Below are positions 35,790-43,863 of a DNA stretch of 64,000 nucleotides, in pieces. The stretch's first letter is position 1. Every line of letters begins with the position of its first letter. Made by a program: the position numbers and the translations under genes. The notes below the pieces were generated by a model, which saw only the letters and a program-made list of their open reading frames with translations, had not been told where the DNA came from and made no database searches. The stretch is taken from the NCBI RefSeq assembly GCF_023101085.1, contig NZ_CP064703.1, positions 7,936,001 through 8,000,000 of the forward strand. The letters are read 5' to 3'. The stretch is from Bradyrhizobium sp. 170. GTDB taxonomy: Bacteria > Pseudomonadota > Alphaproteobacteria > Rhizobiales > Xanthobacteraceae.

Positions 35790-36161
35790 GATGGCGTCAT
35801 GCTGATGCTCAACAATTATTTCAGTCAAACGCGCGAAATGATCTGGAATGATCGAGCGTGGCTTATCAATTCAAACCAAATTGGCTCACGCTAGGTCAGG
35901 TCGGCTCAAGTGCTGCAACATTAAATTTTTAGTGCCATCGAGCCGTCCCGGTTCCGACAACTGAACTGAAAAAATGTTCGCGACACCACCTTGACGCGAT
36001 TAAAATTTGTGCTTGAAGTTGCGTGCGCTGAATTGCTGGCGCGTAGATACGGGACGCCCAGCAGCGGAAGAGACTACACAAGCGGCAAGCCCGTCCAGCA
36101 TCTCTTCAAATATGCATTTTGTGACAGAAGCCTGCAGCAACCGTTGCGGGAGTGCGCCCGT
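35790..36161. promoter_or_regulatory. Divergent early control region
   Basis: About 370 bp between the Cro-like gene and the plus-strand recombination operon, AT-richer than the genes. It contains a direct repeat AATGATC-TGG-AATGATC near 35836-35860, two CGGCTCA/TGGCTCA blocks and TTGACG at 35991-35996 as a candidate plus-strand -35. An open frame continues upstream of 36162 but does not look like protein. Exact promoters could not be fixed. Confidence 0.4.
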
Positions 36162-36950
36162 ATGTCCTCCGAGTTCGACTACCAGATCGGCAGATTCACC
36201 GGCAGCAGCGCCAATGTGGTGATGCAAGGCAGTGCGGCCGAGTGGAATAAGCACTACCGCATCAGGGCCGCCATCGATCCGCCAGAGCCGCAGACCTGGG
36301 CAATGAAAGCGGGCTCGCATATGGAGCCGCTGATCCTCGACTGGTTCGCGTCACAAACCGCATATTCGATCACACGGCGCGGCGAAGTCGTCTTCCATCC
36401 CGAGATCGCCGACGTTTGCTGCAAGCTGGACGGGTATTGTGCCGCGCTCGACGCCGTCATCGAGGTAAAATTTCTCTCGCCAGCGTGGCGCAGACAAGAA
36501 TTTCTCGCCGCGTACTATCCGCAGACGATGCTGCAGCGGCTCTGCACCGGAGCCAGCAAGGCGATCCTGCTGGTCGCGCAGGGCACCAACGAGCCGCTCG
36601 ACTTCGAGCATGAGTACGACCCAGACTTTGCCGCCGAGCTGATCAAGCGCGCGGGCATCTTCCTGACCTGCCTGCGGACGCTGACGCCGCCGTTCCCGAT
36701 GCCGCCTGTGGTGCCGAGAGAGAAGTGGCGCACGATCGACATCATCGCCGAGCCGACCAATTGGTCAGGCGAATTGCTGCTCTACCTGCAGGAATATGAC
36801 ATCACCGCTGCCGCAGCGCAGTCGCATGATGAAGCTGGCAAGGCGGCGCGCGATCTGATCCCCGATGATGTCGGAAAGTGTTTCGCTGGCGCGTTCCTGA
36901 TCACCCGAAACCGCAAGGGCACCCTTGCCATCACCCGGAGGGCCGCATGA
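36162..36950 (+). CDS. YqaJ/lambda-exonuclease-like recombinase (PD-(D/E)XK)
   Basis: 262 aa from MSSEFDYQIGRFTGSSANVV. AMKAGSHMEPLILDWFASQT then CCKLDGYCAALDAVIEVKFL contains the D...ExK nuclease core of phage exonucleases, and YYPQTMLQRLCTGASKAILL matches the YQ motif region. Pairs with the Erf protein next to it: exonuclease resects, annealing protein pairs strands. Overlaps erf as ATGA. Confidence 0.82.
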   Translation: MSSEFDYQIGRFTGSSANVVMQGSAAEWNKHYRIRAAIDPPEPQTWAMKAGSHMEPLILDWFASQTAYSITRRGEVVFHPEIADVCCKLDGYCAALDAVIEVKFLSPAWRRQEFLAAYYPQTMLQRLCTGASKAILLVAQGTNEPLDFEHEYDPDFAAELIKRAGIFLTCLRTLTPPFPMPPVVPREKWRTIDIIAEPTNWSGELLLYLQEYDITAAAAQSHDEAGKAARDLIPDDVGKCFAGAFLITRNRKGTLAITRRAA

Positions 36951-37771
36951 ACACGCTTCCAGCCAGCAGCGACTATCACAGCGTGATCGAGCGCGCCGCG
37001 ATGGACCCCAACTTCGACGTGGACAAGCTGGAGCGCCTGGTCGCGATGCAGGAAGCCAGTCAGCAGCGCAGCGCCGATCAGCAGTTCAACGAGGCCTTGT
37101 CGAAGGCTGAAGCGGAGATGAGCACCATTTCCACCAACGCCAACAACCCGCAAACCCGCAGCAGATACGCCACCTTCGCGCGGCTCGATGGCGAGATTCG
37201 CCCGATCTACACCAGCCATGGCTTCGGTATCCAGTTCAACACCGAGCCGACCGGCGAGCCGAACATGATCCGCGTCGTCGGCATGCTGTCAAACGGCATG
37301 ATCCAGCGCCGCTTCCAAGTGGACATGCCAATCGTCACGCAGGGCCTTCGCGGTCAGGACATGATGACCCGCACGCACGCGACGATCTCCGCGATCTCCT
37401 ACGGCAAGCGCGCACTGGAGATCATGATGTTCAACCTCGCGATCGGCGATGACGACGATGGCAACCGTGCTGGCGGCTCCTATCGCCCAGCGCCTGCGCC
37501 GCGCTCGATGGACGAGCTGCACGATCCGCACACTGGCGAGGTTGTCGATCACGTCGATCCGTTCGCGATCGAGATGCACGAAGGCCAGACATGGGCCGAG
37601 TTCATCGAGCCGCTGCAGCGCTACATGCTTCACTGCAAGACCATCACCGAGTGGGACGAATGGATGAGCCTGAACGGCGCGCTGCTGGTCAAGCTGAAGG
37701 AAACCAAGCCGCAGCTGTTCCGGCTGTTTGAAAGGAACATCGAAGCCAAGCATGAGGAGCTGACGAAATGA
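36947..37771 (+). CDS. Erf-family single-strand annealing protein
   Basis: 274 aa from MNTLPASSDYHSVIERAAMD. NEALSKAEAEMSTISTNANN, SRYATFARLDGEIRPIYTSH, GFGIQFNTE and SAISYGKRALEIMMFNLAIG are the ERF-superfamily core. The C-terminal half, after an acidic GDDDDGN stretch, is variable. Works with the adjacent exonuclease in phage recombination. Coupled to both neighbours by ATGA overlaps. Confidence 0.87.
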   Translation: MNTLPASSDYHSVIERAAMDPNFDVDKLERLVAMQEASQQRSADQQFNEALSKAEAEMSTISTNANNPQTRSRYATFARLDGEIRPIYTSHGFGIQFNTEPTGEPNMIRVVGMLSNGMIQRRFQVDMPIVTQGLRGQDMMTRTHATISAISYGKRALEIMMFNLAIGDDDDGNRAGGSYRPAPAPRSMDELHDPHTGEVVDHVDPFAIEMHEGQTWAEFIEPLQRYMLHCKTITEWDEWMSLNGALLVKLKETKPQLFRLFERNIEAKHEELTK

Positions 37772-38202
37772 GGTTAGTGCTGACACCGACCGGCTGGGCA
37801 CCGTTCGATGCCGACGCGCGGGAGTTTCACCAGAACCAGAGCAGCGGCGAACCGATCGCGGCCCAGGTAATCGAGATCGAGCCGCTGCACGATCGGGACA
37901 TGATCGAGCATCGCCGCATCATGGCGACCATCAACGAACTGGCGAAGGCGCTGCACAGCACGCCCGAGAAGGTGCGCGCCGAGCTGCTGGTCGCTACCGG
38001 CAATTTCGTAATGCTCGGCGATCTGCTCGGCACGCCAGTGGTCGCGATCAATTCGATGTCGCGCCGAAACATGAAGGATCACGAACTTCATGCGTTCTGG
38101 GGCGAAGCCAAGGAGGTGATCCAGAGCAAGCTGTTGCCGAGAATTACCGACACCGCCGAGAGGGATCGCTTGGCGGAAACGCTATTGCTGCAGCCAGCGT
38201 GA
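37768..38202 (+). CDS. DUF1367-like phage protein
   Basis: 144 aa. The start MRLVLTPTGWAPFDADAREF resembles DUF1367 proteins, recombination-associated phage proteins found near exonuclease/annealing genes. The second half is helical (HSTPEKVRAELLVATGNFVM). Family assignment is tentative; the location supports a recombination or replication link. Confidence 0.6.
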   Translation: MRLVLTPTGWAPFDADAREFHQNQSSGEPIAAQVIEIEPLHDRDMIEHRRIMATINELAKALHSTPEKVRAELLVATGNFVMLGDLLGTPVVAINSMSRRNMKDHELHAFWGEAKEVIQSKLLPRITDTAERDRLAETLLLQPA

Positions 38203-38422
38203 CTGTATCTCGCGTGACGCTGCGGTGATCCGAAGGCCTCGCCGCTCCGGCAAGGAGCGGCAGGCCAAGGAGACGGGGAATCGCCGCAGCGTGGCGCGTG
38301 GGACAAGCTCGCCACGGCCTGCGGTGGTCCAGAGGCTCGCCGCTCTATTGCATTGCGCCCCAGCCTTGTCGGTGGGCGGCGAGCCGAAGGATCAAATAGC
38401 AACCAAGCCACGGAGATCAACG
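38203..38422. repeat. 220-bp gap inside the plus-strand operon with an imperfect repeat
   Basis: No convincing gene. Two ~26-bp related blocks, GCGGTGATCCGAAGGCCTCG near 38222 and GCGGTGGTCCAGAGGCTCGC near 38321, lie about 100 bp apart, with GC-rich short inverted repeats between (CCGCTCCGG... / ...GGAGCGG). It breaks the otherwise overlapping gene chain, so it may hold a promoter or an RNA structure. Confidence 0.4.
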
Positions 38423-38815
38423 ATGACGGAGATGAACGGCCTCCCGTACGAAGCGGGCAATGATATGGACGAAACGGTGCGCGACATCCAGCGCCTTGCT
38501 GCCCGCAACACCGAATCGAGGCAGGTTCAGGAGACGCTGCCGCCCTCGGCGCTGCCATTCGATCAGCAGAAGCATGATCTGATGATCAAGGGCATCGATC
38601 AGGTCGCCACCGACTGGGTCAGCCAGCTGGAGCGCTCGCGAGAAAATTCCAAGGCGGTCGAGCAGCTGGTGATGGAGCGCGCCGCCAAGGTCAAGAGTGA
38701 CATCACCGCGCTCTATCTGCTCGGCAGCGCCGTCCTGGCGGAAGCCAAACGCGGCGATGATGTCAATGAGCGGCTGGCCTCCGAACTCGACAAGCTGGCG
38801 GAGTATCAAGGGTGA
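38423..38815 (+). CDS. Helical phage protein, unknown
   Basis: 130 aa from MTEMNGLPYEAGNDMDETVR, acidic and helical (RENSKAVEQLVMERAAKVKS). GGAG upstream of the ATG. An upstream extension of the frame is poor. Unknown function; first of a run of small early proteins. Confidence 0.6.
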   Translation: MTEMNGLPYEAGNDMDETVRDIQRLAARNTESRQVQETLPPSALPFDQQKHDLMIKGIDQVATDWVSQLERSRENSKAVEQLVMERAAKVKSDITALYLLGSAVLAEAKRGDDVNERLASELDKLAEYQG

Positions 38816-39015
38816 AGCCCGGCACCAAGCTGACCGGAGTCTGGCACTGCCTTGAGCGGCTGGCGCGCGAGAACAACCCGCGCTTGGTGGCGATCATCGA
38901 GATCAAGGATGCGCGGCATCTGCTGGAGACGCGCGCTGCGCTGACGGCCTTGGTTACGACCGGCATCAGCAAAGGCAAGATTGCTAGCGCTAAGCGGCTG
39001 CTGGCGAAGCATTGA
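38812..39015 (+). CDS. Small basic protein, GTG start
   Basis: 67 aa. GTG at 38812 overlaps the previous stop (GTGA). VKPGTKLTGVWHCLERLARE, then a KIASAKRLLAKH C-terminus. Not recognised. Confidence 0.5.
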   Translation: MKPGTKLTGVWHCLERLARENNPRLVAIIEIKDARHLLETRAALTALVTTGISKGKIASAKRLLAKH

Positions 39016-39026
39016 GGGAAGCGGTC

Positions 39027-39263
39027 ATGGCGACATTTCATTCGATCACGCAACAGCCATGGCGCAGTGCCAGCTTCGGCGAGCGCACGGCGCTGGAAAT
39101 GACAACGCTGCTGCTGTGGCCGCTCAAGGATGATGACCGCATGTCGGTGCTGATCAATCTGCTGGCCGCGCAGATCGACAGCATGTGCGAAGACGAGGAC
39201 CAGATCGACGCCTTGATCGACCTGCTGCGGATGCAGCTGAAGCTGCGGGCGGCATGCGGATGA
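39027..39263 (+). CDS. Small acidic protein, unknown
   Basis: 78 aa from MATFHSITQQPWRSASFGER. Helical and acidic (CEDEDQIDALIDLLRMQLKL). Overlaps the next gene as ATGA. Not recognised. Confidence 0.5.
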   Translation: MATFHSITQQPWRSASFGERTALEMTTLLLWPLKDDDRMSVLINLLAAQIDSMCEDEDQIDALIDLLRMQLKLRAACG

Positions 39264-39415
39264 AGGTCGTCGTCATGTTCGACCGGCACGACTACGAGCA
39301 GCTGGAGCTGCTGGCGAAGCTGAACAAGATAAGGTTGACGGAGCTGGTGCGCCGCATCGTCAAAGCGCACCTCGATAAGGGCAAGGCCAACCTCGCTACG
39401 GAGCGAGACCAATGA
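39260..39415 (+). CDS. Ribbon-helix-helix-like small protein
   Basis: 51 aa from the ATG at 39260 (MKVVVMFDRHDYEQLELLAK). An N-terminal strand (KVVVMFD) followed by two helices (LNKIRLTELVRRIVKAHLDK) fits a CopG/MetJ-type ribbon-helix-helix. Coupled to both neighbours. DNA binding is inferred. Confidence 0.55.
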   Translation: MKVVVMFDRHDYEQLELLAKLNKIRLTELVRRIVKAHLDKGKANLATERDQ

Positions 39416-40002
39416 GCGAAGAGCCGCGCAAGCTGAGCCGCAACGAGACCCACGATCTTTCGATGATCATCAAGGATCGCACCAAGGTGCTGCGGGCGCA
39501 TGCCGAGGAACAGGCGGCGGCCTGCCTCGCGGACTTCGAGACCAAGATGGCGACCGTCTACACCTTCGATCAGGACGAGGTCTGGAAGAAAGCGACCGAG
39601 CAGGCGCAGCGCGTGGTGATTGAGAGCCAGAACACCATCGCCAAGCGATGCAAGGAGCTGGGCATCCCCGCTGCCTTCGCGCCGTCGATCAGCGCGTCAT
39701 GGGCTGGGCGCGGCGAGAACATGCTCGCGGCCCGCCGCACCGAGCTGCGCCGCGTGGCCAAGGCTTCTATTGAGGCGATGACGAAGGCGGCGATCACCAA
39801 GATCGAGAAGCAGGCGCTCGATCTGCGCACGCAGGTGGTCGGCATGGGCCTGCTGTCGCCCGATGCAAAGCTGTTTCTGGAAAGCCTCGCGCCGGTCGAG
39901 GAAAGCATGCGGGCGCTCGACTTCGGCGAGATCGAAAAGAAGCTGGAGAAAGAGCAGCAGCTGCGCCTAGCGGATCGGCGGCGGCTCTACGGCGGTGATT
40001 GA
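39412..40002 (+). CDS. Coiled-coil phage protein, unknown
   Basis: 196 aa, strongly helical and charged (SRNETHDLSMIIKDRTKVLR; FGEIEKKLEKEQQLRLADRR). A size and character seen in many siphophage and myophage early regions. Coupled by ATGA upstream and TGATG downstream. Function unknown. Confidence 0.6.
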   Translation: MSEEPRKLSRNETHDLSMIIKDRTKVLRAHAEEQAAACLADFETKMATVYTFDQDEVWKKATEQAQRVVIESQNTIAKRCKELGIPAAFAPSISASWAGRGENMLAARRTELRRVAKASIEAMTKAAITKIEKQALDLRTQVVGMGLLSPDAKLFLESLAPVEESMRALDFGEIEKKLEKEQQLRLADRRRLYGGD

Positions 40003-40457
40003 TGGCAAAAGACACGCCCTATGCGCAGGCGACCAGCGGCATTGCGGCCCGCGATGAGATCACGCGGCTGCTGCGCCGCTTTGGCTGCGAGCAGATCGGC
40101 TTCATGGATGATTACGAAAAGTACGAGGTCATGCTGGTCTTCAAGCATCGAGGTCGCCAGATGCAGTTACGCGCCAGCGCCAAGGGCTGGGCCTCACTGT
40201 ATCTAAAAGAACACCCGTACAATTATCGCCATAAGGGCGACGAGCAGCAGCACCGCAACAAGGCGCTGGCGCAGGGGCAGATCGCGATAAATTCGATTCT
40301 GCGCGACTGGGTCAAGGGTCAGCTGATGGCGGTCGAGACCGGCATCCTGTCGTTCGACGCTGTCTTCCTGCCCTTCATGCTCACTCATGACGGTCGCACC
40401 ATCTCCGAACGCGCCGATCAGCTCGGCCTGTTGCCAGCTGGCGAGGCAGTATCATGA
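40002..40457 (+). CDS. Phage protein of unknown function
   Basis: 151 aa. MAKDTPYAQATSGIAARDEI, then RRFGCEQIGFMDDYEKYEVM and HRGRQMQLRASAKGWASLYL. A compact alpha/beta pattern; C-terminal helical. The ATG overlaps the previous stop (TGATG). No family recognised. Confidence 0.6.
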   Translation: MAKDTPYAQATSGIAARDEITRLLRRFGCEQIGFMDDYEKYEVMLVFKHRGRQMQLRASAKGWASLYLKEHPYNYRHKGDEQQHRNKALAQGQIAINSILRDWVKGQLMAVETGILSFDAVFLPFMLTHDGRTISERADQLGLLPAGEAVS

Positions 40458-40792
40458 CGGCACGGCAAATGTGGATCACAGAAATGGAGGAAACCATGAG
40501 CGACCAGATCAGCAGCAGCACCAGCCTCACCAAATTGTCGGCGCTCGCCGAGCAAGCCAACGCCAGCGGCGCATGGTGGAAAGAAGAAGTGCTTGATCAG
40601 CGCAGCGAGCTGGCGTTGCCAAACCGCGTGCTGGTGGTGCTGGCGAACGCAGGCATTACCACCGTCGAGCAGCTGAAGGCGGCGGGACCGGACAAGCTGC
40701 GCAAGATGGACGGCATCGGCAAGCTGGCCTTCAACCAGATCATCGATCTGCTGCGGGCGCTCGATCGTCAGGCGAACGGCGGTGGCAGCTGA
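40454..40792 (+). CDS. RNA polymerase alpha-CTD-like helix-hairpin-helix protein
   Basis: 112 aa; the true start could be the second Met (position 15, MSDQISSSTSL). The C-terminal half (ALPNRVLVVLANAGITTVEQ then LKAAGPDKLRKMDGIGKLAF NQI) follows the alpha-CTD pattern: L..R..N.L...GI.T...L.......L....G.G....I. In alpha this domain binds promoter DNA and activators. A free phage copy might alter host transcription or bind DNA. Similarity judged by eye. Confidence 0.6.
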   Translation: MTARQMWITEMEETMSDQISSSTSLTKLSALAEQANASGAWWKEEVLDQRSELALPNRVLVVLANAGITTVEQLKAAGPDKLRKMDGIGKLAFNQIIDLLRALDRQANGGGS

Positions 40793-41439
40793 TGCGCGAG
40801 CTGAACCAACGCATCCGTCATCTGGAGCTGCCCGACCGGATGAAGCGCCTTAAGATCAACGATCAGGGTTTTCCGATCCCGTACTTCGTTCCCTACGTCG
40901 ATGGCCAGCCCGAGTTTCGCGGCTTCGATGGCGAGAAGATGGTGATCTGCGTGCGGCACAAGCGCTGCTGGCTCTGCGGCGAGCCGCTCGGCAAGTTCAT
41001 GGTCTTCGTGATCGGCCCGATGTGCAGCATCAATAAAGGCTCAGCTGAGCCGCCGAGCCATCGCGAGTGCGCGCTCTATGCGGTGCAGGCCTGTCCATTT
41101 CTAACGCAACCTCGAATGCGACGTAACGAGCGGGACATGCCCGAGCATCTGGAGCCAGCGGGCATCATGCTGCGCAGAAATCCAGGCGTGACAATGATGT
41201 GGACGACGCTGCATTACTCGATCTTCAAGGATGGGCACGGCGGCGCGCTGTTCGATGTCGGCGATCCCGAGCGCGTCGAGTTCTTCGCCGAGGGCCGCGC
41301 GGCCACGCACGACGAGATCATGGCTTCGATCGACAGCGGCCTGCCGATCCTGCGCGGAATGGCTGAGCGCGACGGGCCTGAAGCCGTCGCCGAGCTGCAG
41401 CAGATGTACGTCAAAGCGCTGGCGCTGGTGCCAGCGTAG
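40792..41439 (+). CDS. Zinc-finger-like phage protein, unknown
   Basis: 215 aa. FRGFDGEKMVICVRHKRCWL CGEPLGKFMVFVIGPMCS and EPPSHRECALYAVQACPFL give several Cys/His pairs that could bind zinc. The C-terminal half is ordinary alpha/beta. Conserved-looking but not recognised. Start shares TGATG with the previous stop. Confidence 0.6.
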   Translation: MRELNQRIRHLELPDRMKRLKINDQGFPIPYFVPYVDGQPEFRGFDGEKMVICVRHKRCWLCGEPLGKFMVFVIGPMCSINKGSAEPPSHRECALYAVQACPFLTQPRMRRNERDMPEHLEPAGIMLRRNPGVTMMWTTLHYSIFKDGHGGALFDVGDPERVEFFAEGRAATHDEIMASIDSGLPILRGMAERDGPEAVAELQQMYVKALALVPA

Positions 41440-41447
41440 GAGTGCCG

Positions 41448-41726
41448 ATGGCTGAGCGAACGCACGAGCTGAAGATATACGCCAATGCTCACCACCGCAC
41501 CGCGCAGCACGGCGAGCTGATCCTGCATCTTTGGTTCTGCGGCGGCGGGCATACGCTGGCACTGGACTTGGAGATCGCGCGGCAGCGGCCCGATGTCGCC
41601 TATGTCGATCTGATCGATTGCGTGAAGCATACCACCGAGCGCCTGTATCCTTTGCAAGGAGGCGATGATGCGAAGCGAGAACGAGGCAAAGGTCGTAAAC
41701 GACCTGCACGAAGAAATCATGGATGA
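41448..41726 (+). CDS. Small phage protein, unknown
   Basis: 92 aa from MAERTHELKIYANAHHRTAQ, with a hydrophobic HGELILHLWFCGGGHTLALD segment and a basic C-terminus overlapping the next gene. Not recognised. Confidence 0.5.
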   Translation: MAERTHELKIYANAHHRTAQHGELILHLWFCGGGHTLALDLEIARQRPDVAYVDLIDCVKHTTERLYPLQGGDDAKRERGKGRKRPARRNHG

Positions 41727-41871
41727 GCTGCACGGCGAGCCTGCCGCCGTACAGGTCAAGACCGCGTTCGCGGTGCTGGCCACGGTGATCGGAAACGCCG
41801 CGAGGCAGTACCCTGATGAGCTGAAGCGCGCGGCGATCGAGCTGCGCGAGCTGATGAATTTGGTGCAGTGA
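41668..41871 (+). CDS. Small helical protein
   Basis: 67 aa from the second ATG at 41668, five bases beyond AAGGAGG; the first ATG at 41665 is too close. MRSENEAKVVNDLHEEIMDE, then AVLATVIGNAARQYPDELKR. It overlaps the preceding gene by 59 bases. Unknown. Confidence 0.5.
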   Translation: MRSENEAKVVNDLHEEIMDELHGEPAAVQVKTAFAVLATVIGNAARQYPDELKRAAIELRELMNLVQ

Positions 41872-41874
41872 GCA

Positions 41875-42162
41875 ATGGGCAGCAGACGCAAAGGACATTT
41901 TCTCGGTCGCGGCGTCGAGGTGCCGATGTCGTCCTGTCTCGGCTGCGGCAGGCAGGTGAACGGCGCAAGCGGCGTGGACTTTCGCGGCCTTCCGAGACCC
42001 GGCAACATCACGGTGTGCCTGTACTGCGGGCACATCATGGCCTTCACCGAGGACCTGCGCCTGCGCGAGCTGACCGACGAGGAGATGATCGACGTTGCGG
42101 GCGATCCACGCCTGATCGCTGTGCAGCGAGCCCGCAAGCTGGCGAAGATGATGAAGCAGTGA
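41875..42162 (+). CDS. Zinc-ribbon-like small protein
   Basis: 95 aa. SSCLGCGRQVNGASG and VCLYCGHIMAFTEDLRL carry two CxxC pairs about 28 residues apart, a zinc-ribbon arrangement. The C-terminal half is helical (RELTDEEMIDVAGDPRLIAV). Function unknown; nucleic acid binding likely. Confidence 0.65.
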   Translation: MGSRRKGHFLGRGVEVPMSSCLGCGRQVNGASGVDFRGLPRPGNITVCLYCGHIMAFTEDLRLRELTDEEMIDVAGDPRLIAVQRARKLAKMMKQ

Positions 42163-42221
42163 AACGCGCGCCGCTCACGCCTGGGGCAAGTGGCCGAAGG
42201 TGAAGCGCAGAAAGGAGCGCG

Positions 42222-42488
42222 ATGGTGCTGGAAATGGTGGAAGAGGAGAAAGAAGGCGGCGCGCGGCGCATGCTCACGCTCGAACAGGTGCTGAAGCTGG
42301 TGCCGGTCGGCCACTCGACGCTAAAGCGAATGATGGCGCGCGAGCAGTTTCCGCGCCCGCATTACATCAGCCCGAACAAACGGGTCTGGTACGAAGATCA
42401 GATAGAACGGTGGCAGCGAACCCTGCCAGCCGAAAGCGTCCGCAAGAAACAGGAGCGGCGGCGCAATAAGGGCGGCAGGCTGGCCTAG
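42222..42488 (+). CDS. AlpA-type HTH regulator / excisionase-like
   Basis: 88 aa, preceded by AAAGGAG. LTLEQVLKLVPVGHSTLKRM, MAREQFPRPHYISPNKRVWY and EDQIERWQRTL match AlpA/MerR-like small regulators (a helix-turn-helix followed by a wing ending in W..D.I..W). Such proteins control excision or prophage genes. Last gene before the operon terminator. Confidence 0.82.
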   Translation: MVLEMVEEEKEGGARRMLTLEQVLKLVPVGHSTLKRMMAREQFPRPHYISPNKRVWYEDQIERWQRTLPAESVRKKQERRRNKGGRLA

Positions 42489-43018
42489 CGGCCCATTACA
42501 GGCCAGCGCTGGCCAGAACAGGCCAGCCATCGCGAAAGCTGATCCGGGGCATATTTGGGGCCTGAGCCGATCCGCTCAGGCCCTTCGCTTTTCCAAGGTA
42601 CTGAAAAGCCAACATTATTTAGGTCAAAATATCGCTTGGCTACAGGCCCACACGACTTGATGTCTAGCCGTTTTTTCGACCTGCTGAAAACGGCGGAAGT
42701 CTTTGAAAATCTGAGCATTTCTCGACCCTTGCCGGACGAACCGAAAGCCCTCCGAAACCCGCCGGGCCTCGATAGGCCCTAGTTTCAGCGTATGCGCTGG
42801 CGCGGCTGGCCCTTGCCCTGTGGCCCCCCGGCGGGCTTCGTGCGGCCTTTCCTTTGACGGCTGACGCCCCGCCTGCCATGCGCGGGCGGTGCCTGATCGC
42901 CTACGATGGCTTGCCATCGCAATGATTTGGCACGCGCTGACAATCACGATGCGATTGGGATACTCTAAATTAGTAACCAGCTCGCCTTGCGCGGCTCTCG
43001 CGAAGCAAAAGCCCGGTC
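42489..43018. other. Non-coding region after the plus-strand operon
   Basis: About 530 bp with no convincing gene. It has a palindrome GGCCAGCGCTGGCC at 42501-42514 with further GGCCAG copies around it, the terminator at 42558-42583, and GGGCCT-CGAT-AGGCCC at 42764-42779. The second half is a candidate place for an attachment site, but no tRNA or core repeat could be identified. Confidence 0.4.
42558..42583 (+). terminator. Terminator of the plus-strand prophage operon
   Basis: GGGCCTGAGC-CGATCC-GCTCAGGCCC: a perfect 10-bp stem with a six-base loop, followed by TTCGCTTTT. It is 70 bp downstream of the AlpA-like stop. Confidence 0.8.
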
Positions 43019-43726
43019 ATGAATGATCCTGATCAATTCACGTTTTTCGAAGAAGCAGCTTCACCGACTGCGATTGAGGTTCCTGTATTGAAAGTGTTTG
43101 ATGGTGATGGGTTCCTCACCAAGATCGCCGTTCGTCAACTGACGGATAATCCAAAAGACCACACAGAGTTCGAAGCCACAATCCGATTTGGCTTTGTCGA
43201 TGCTCCAGAGCTTGAGCAAAGAGGTGGTTGTGAAGCGAGAGAGTTTCTCACTGCTTTGATTGGAGGACGAAAAGTTTGGATTGATATCCTGACCAAGATG
43301 GATACAGGCAATTCGTTTGATCGGCATGGGCGGATTGTCGCTGTTCCATATTTGGGTGATCGATATCCAGCTTCTATGGTCAGCAATCGTTCGTTATATC
43401 TGACAGGAAATATTGAGATTGAGATGTTGCTGAATGGTTGGGCTTGGGTTCTCGAAAGATATGGGCCTGATGAGATATATTTTGATGCTTTGGAAGTTGC
43501 TCAGAAGAACAAGCGGGGAATTTGGGCGTACGACGATAATGTACACCCTTGGACCTTTAAGCGTCAGAAATACATTGATCGCCGTCTATCCGCAAAAGAA
43601 CCGAAAACTGTTGGAAAATGTCCAGCGGAAGGCTGTGTTGGAAGTTTGGTAAAGCGCAACGGGAAGTTCGGAGTGTTCTATGGATGCTCAAACTATCCAA
43701 ATTGTACGTACTCACGTTCAGTATAG
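43019..43726 (+). CDS. Thermonuclease (SNase)-domain protein with topoisomerase-type zinc ribbon
   Basis: 235 aa. TNase-like core: PVLKVFDGDGFLTKI, IRFGFVDAPELEQRGGCEAR, FDRHGRIVAVPYLGDR, NGWAWVLERYG and AQKNKRGIWAYDDNVHPWTF. The C-terminal 37 residues (KCPAEGCVGSLVKRNGKFGV then FYGCSNYPNCTYS) form a topoisomerase-I zinc ribbon with four Cys. Codon use is visibly AT-richer than the flanks, suggesting recent acquisition. Probably binds and cuts nucleic acid; role in the prophage unknown. Confidence 0.85.
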   Translation: MNDPDQFTFFEEAASPTAIEVPVLKVFDGDGFLTKIAVRQLTDNPKDHTEFEATIRFGFVDAPELEQRGGCEAREFLTALIGGRKVWIDILTKMDTGNSFDRHGRIVAVPYLGDRYPASMVSNRSLYLTGNIEIEMLLNGWAWVLERYGPDEIYFDALEVAQKNKRGIWAYDDNVHPWTFKRQKYIDRRLSAKEPKTVGKCPAEGCVGSLVKRNGKFGVFYGCSNYPNCTYSRSV

Positions 43727-43778
43727 AGATGTTTGGGCCGCGATGACGCCGGCGCGGTCGTATTGATGAAGGCGGAGG

Positions 43779-43824
43779 CGTGCCCACCATCAAGCAGCGC
43801 GATCGGTGATGGATGGTGGGCACG
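43779..43824. repeat. 13-bp inverted repeat, genomic palindromic element
   Basis: CGTGCCCACCATC (43779-43791) and its exact complement (43812-43824) with a 20-base loop. Such GTGCCCACC hairpins are common between genes in Bradyrhizobium-like genomes. It lies at the prophage/backbone border. Confidence 0.7.
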
Positions 43825-43863
43825 TCGCTGACGCTCCTTTGCCCACCCTACCAGATTGATGAA

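Noticed and set aside
35991..36161. 57-codon upstream extension of the exonuclease gene
   Set aside because: Not protein-like, and it would cover the presumed early promoter region.
42489..43018. Search for a tRNA or attachment-site core at the right end of the prophage
   Set aside because: No tRNA cloverleaf or recognisable duplicated core could be found without the left end of the prophage, which is outside the window.
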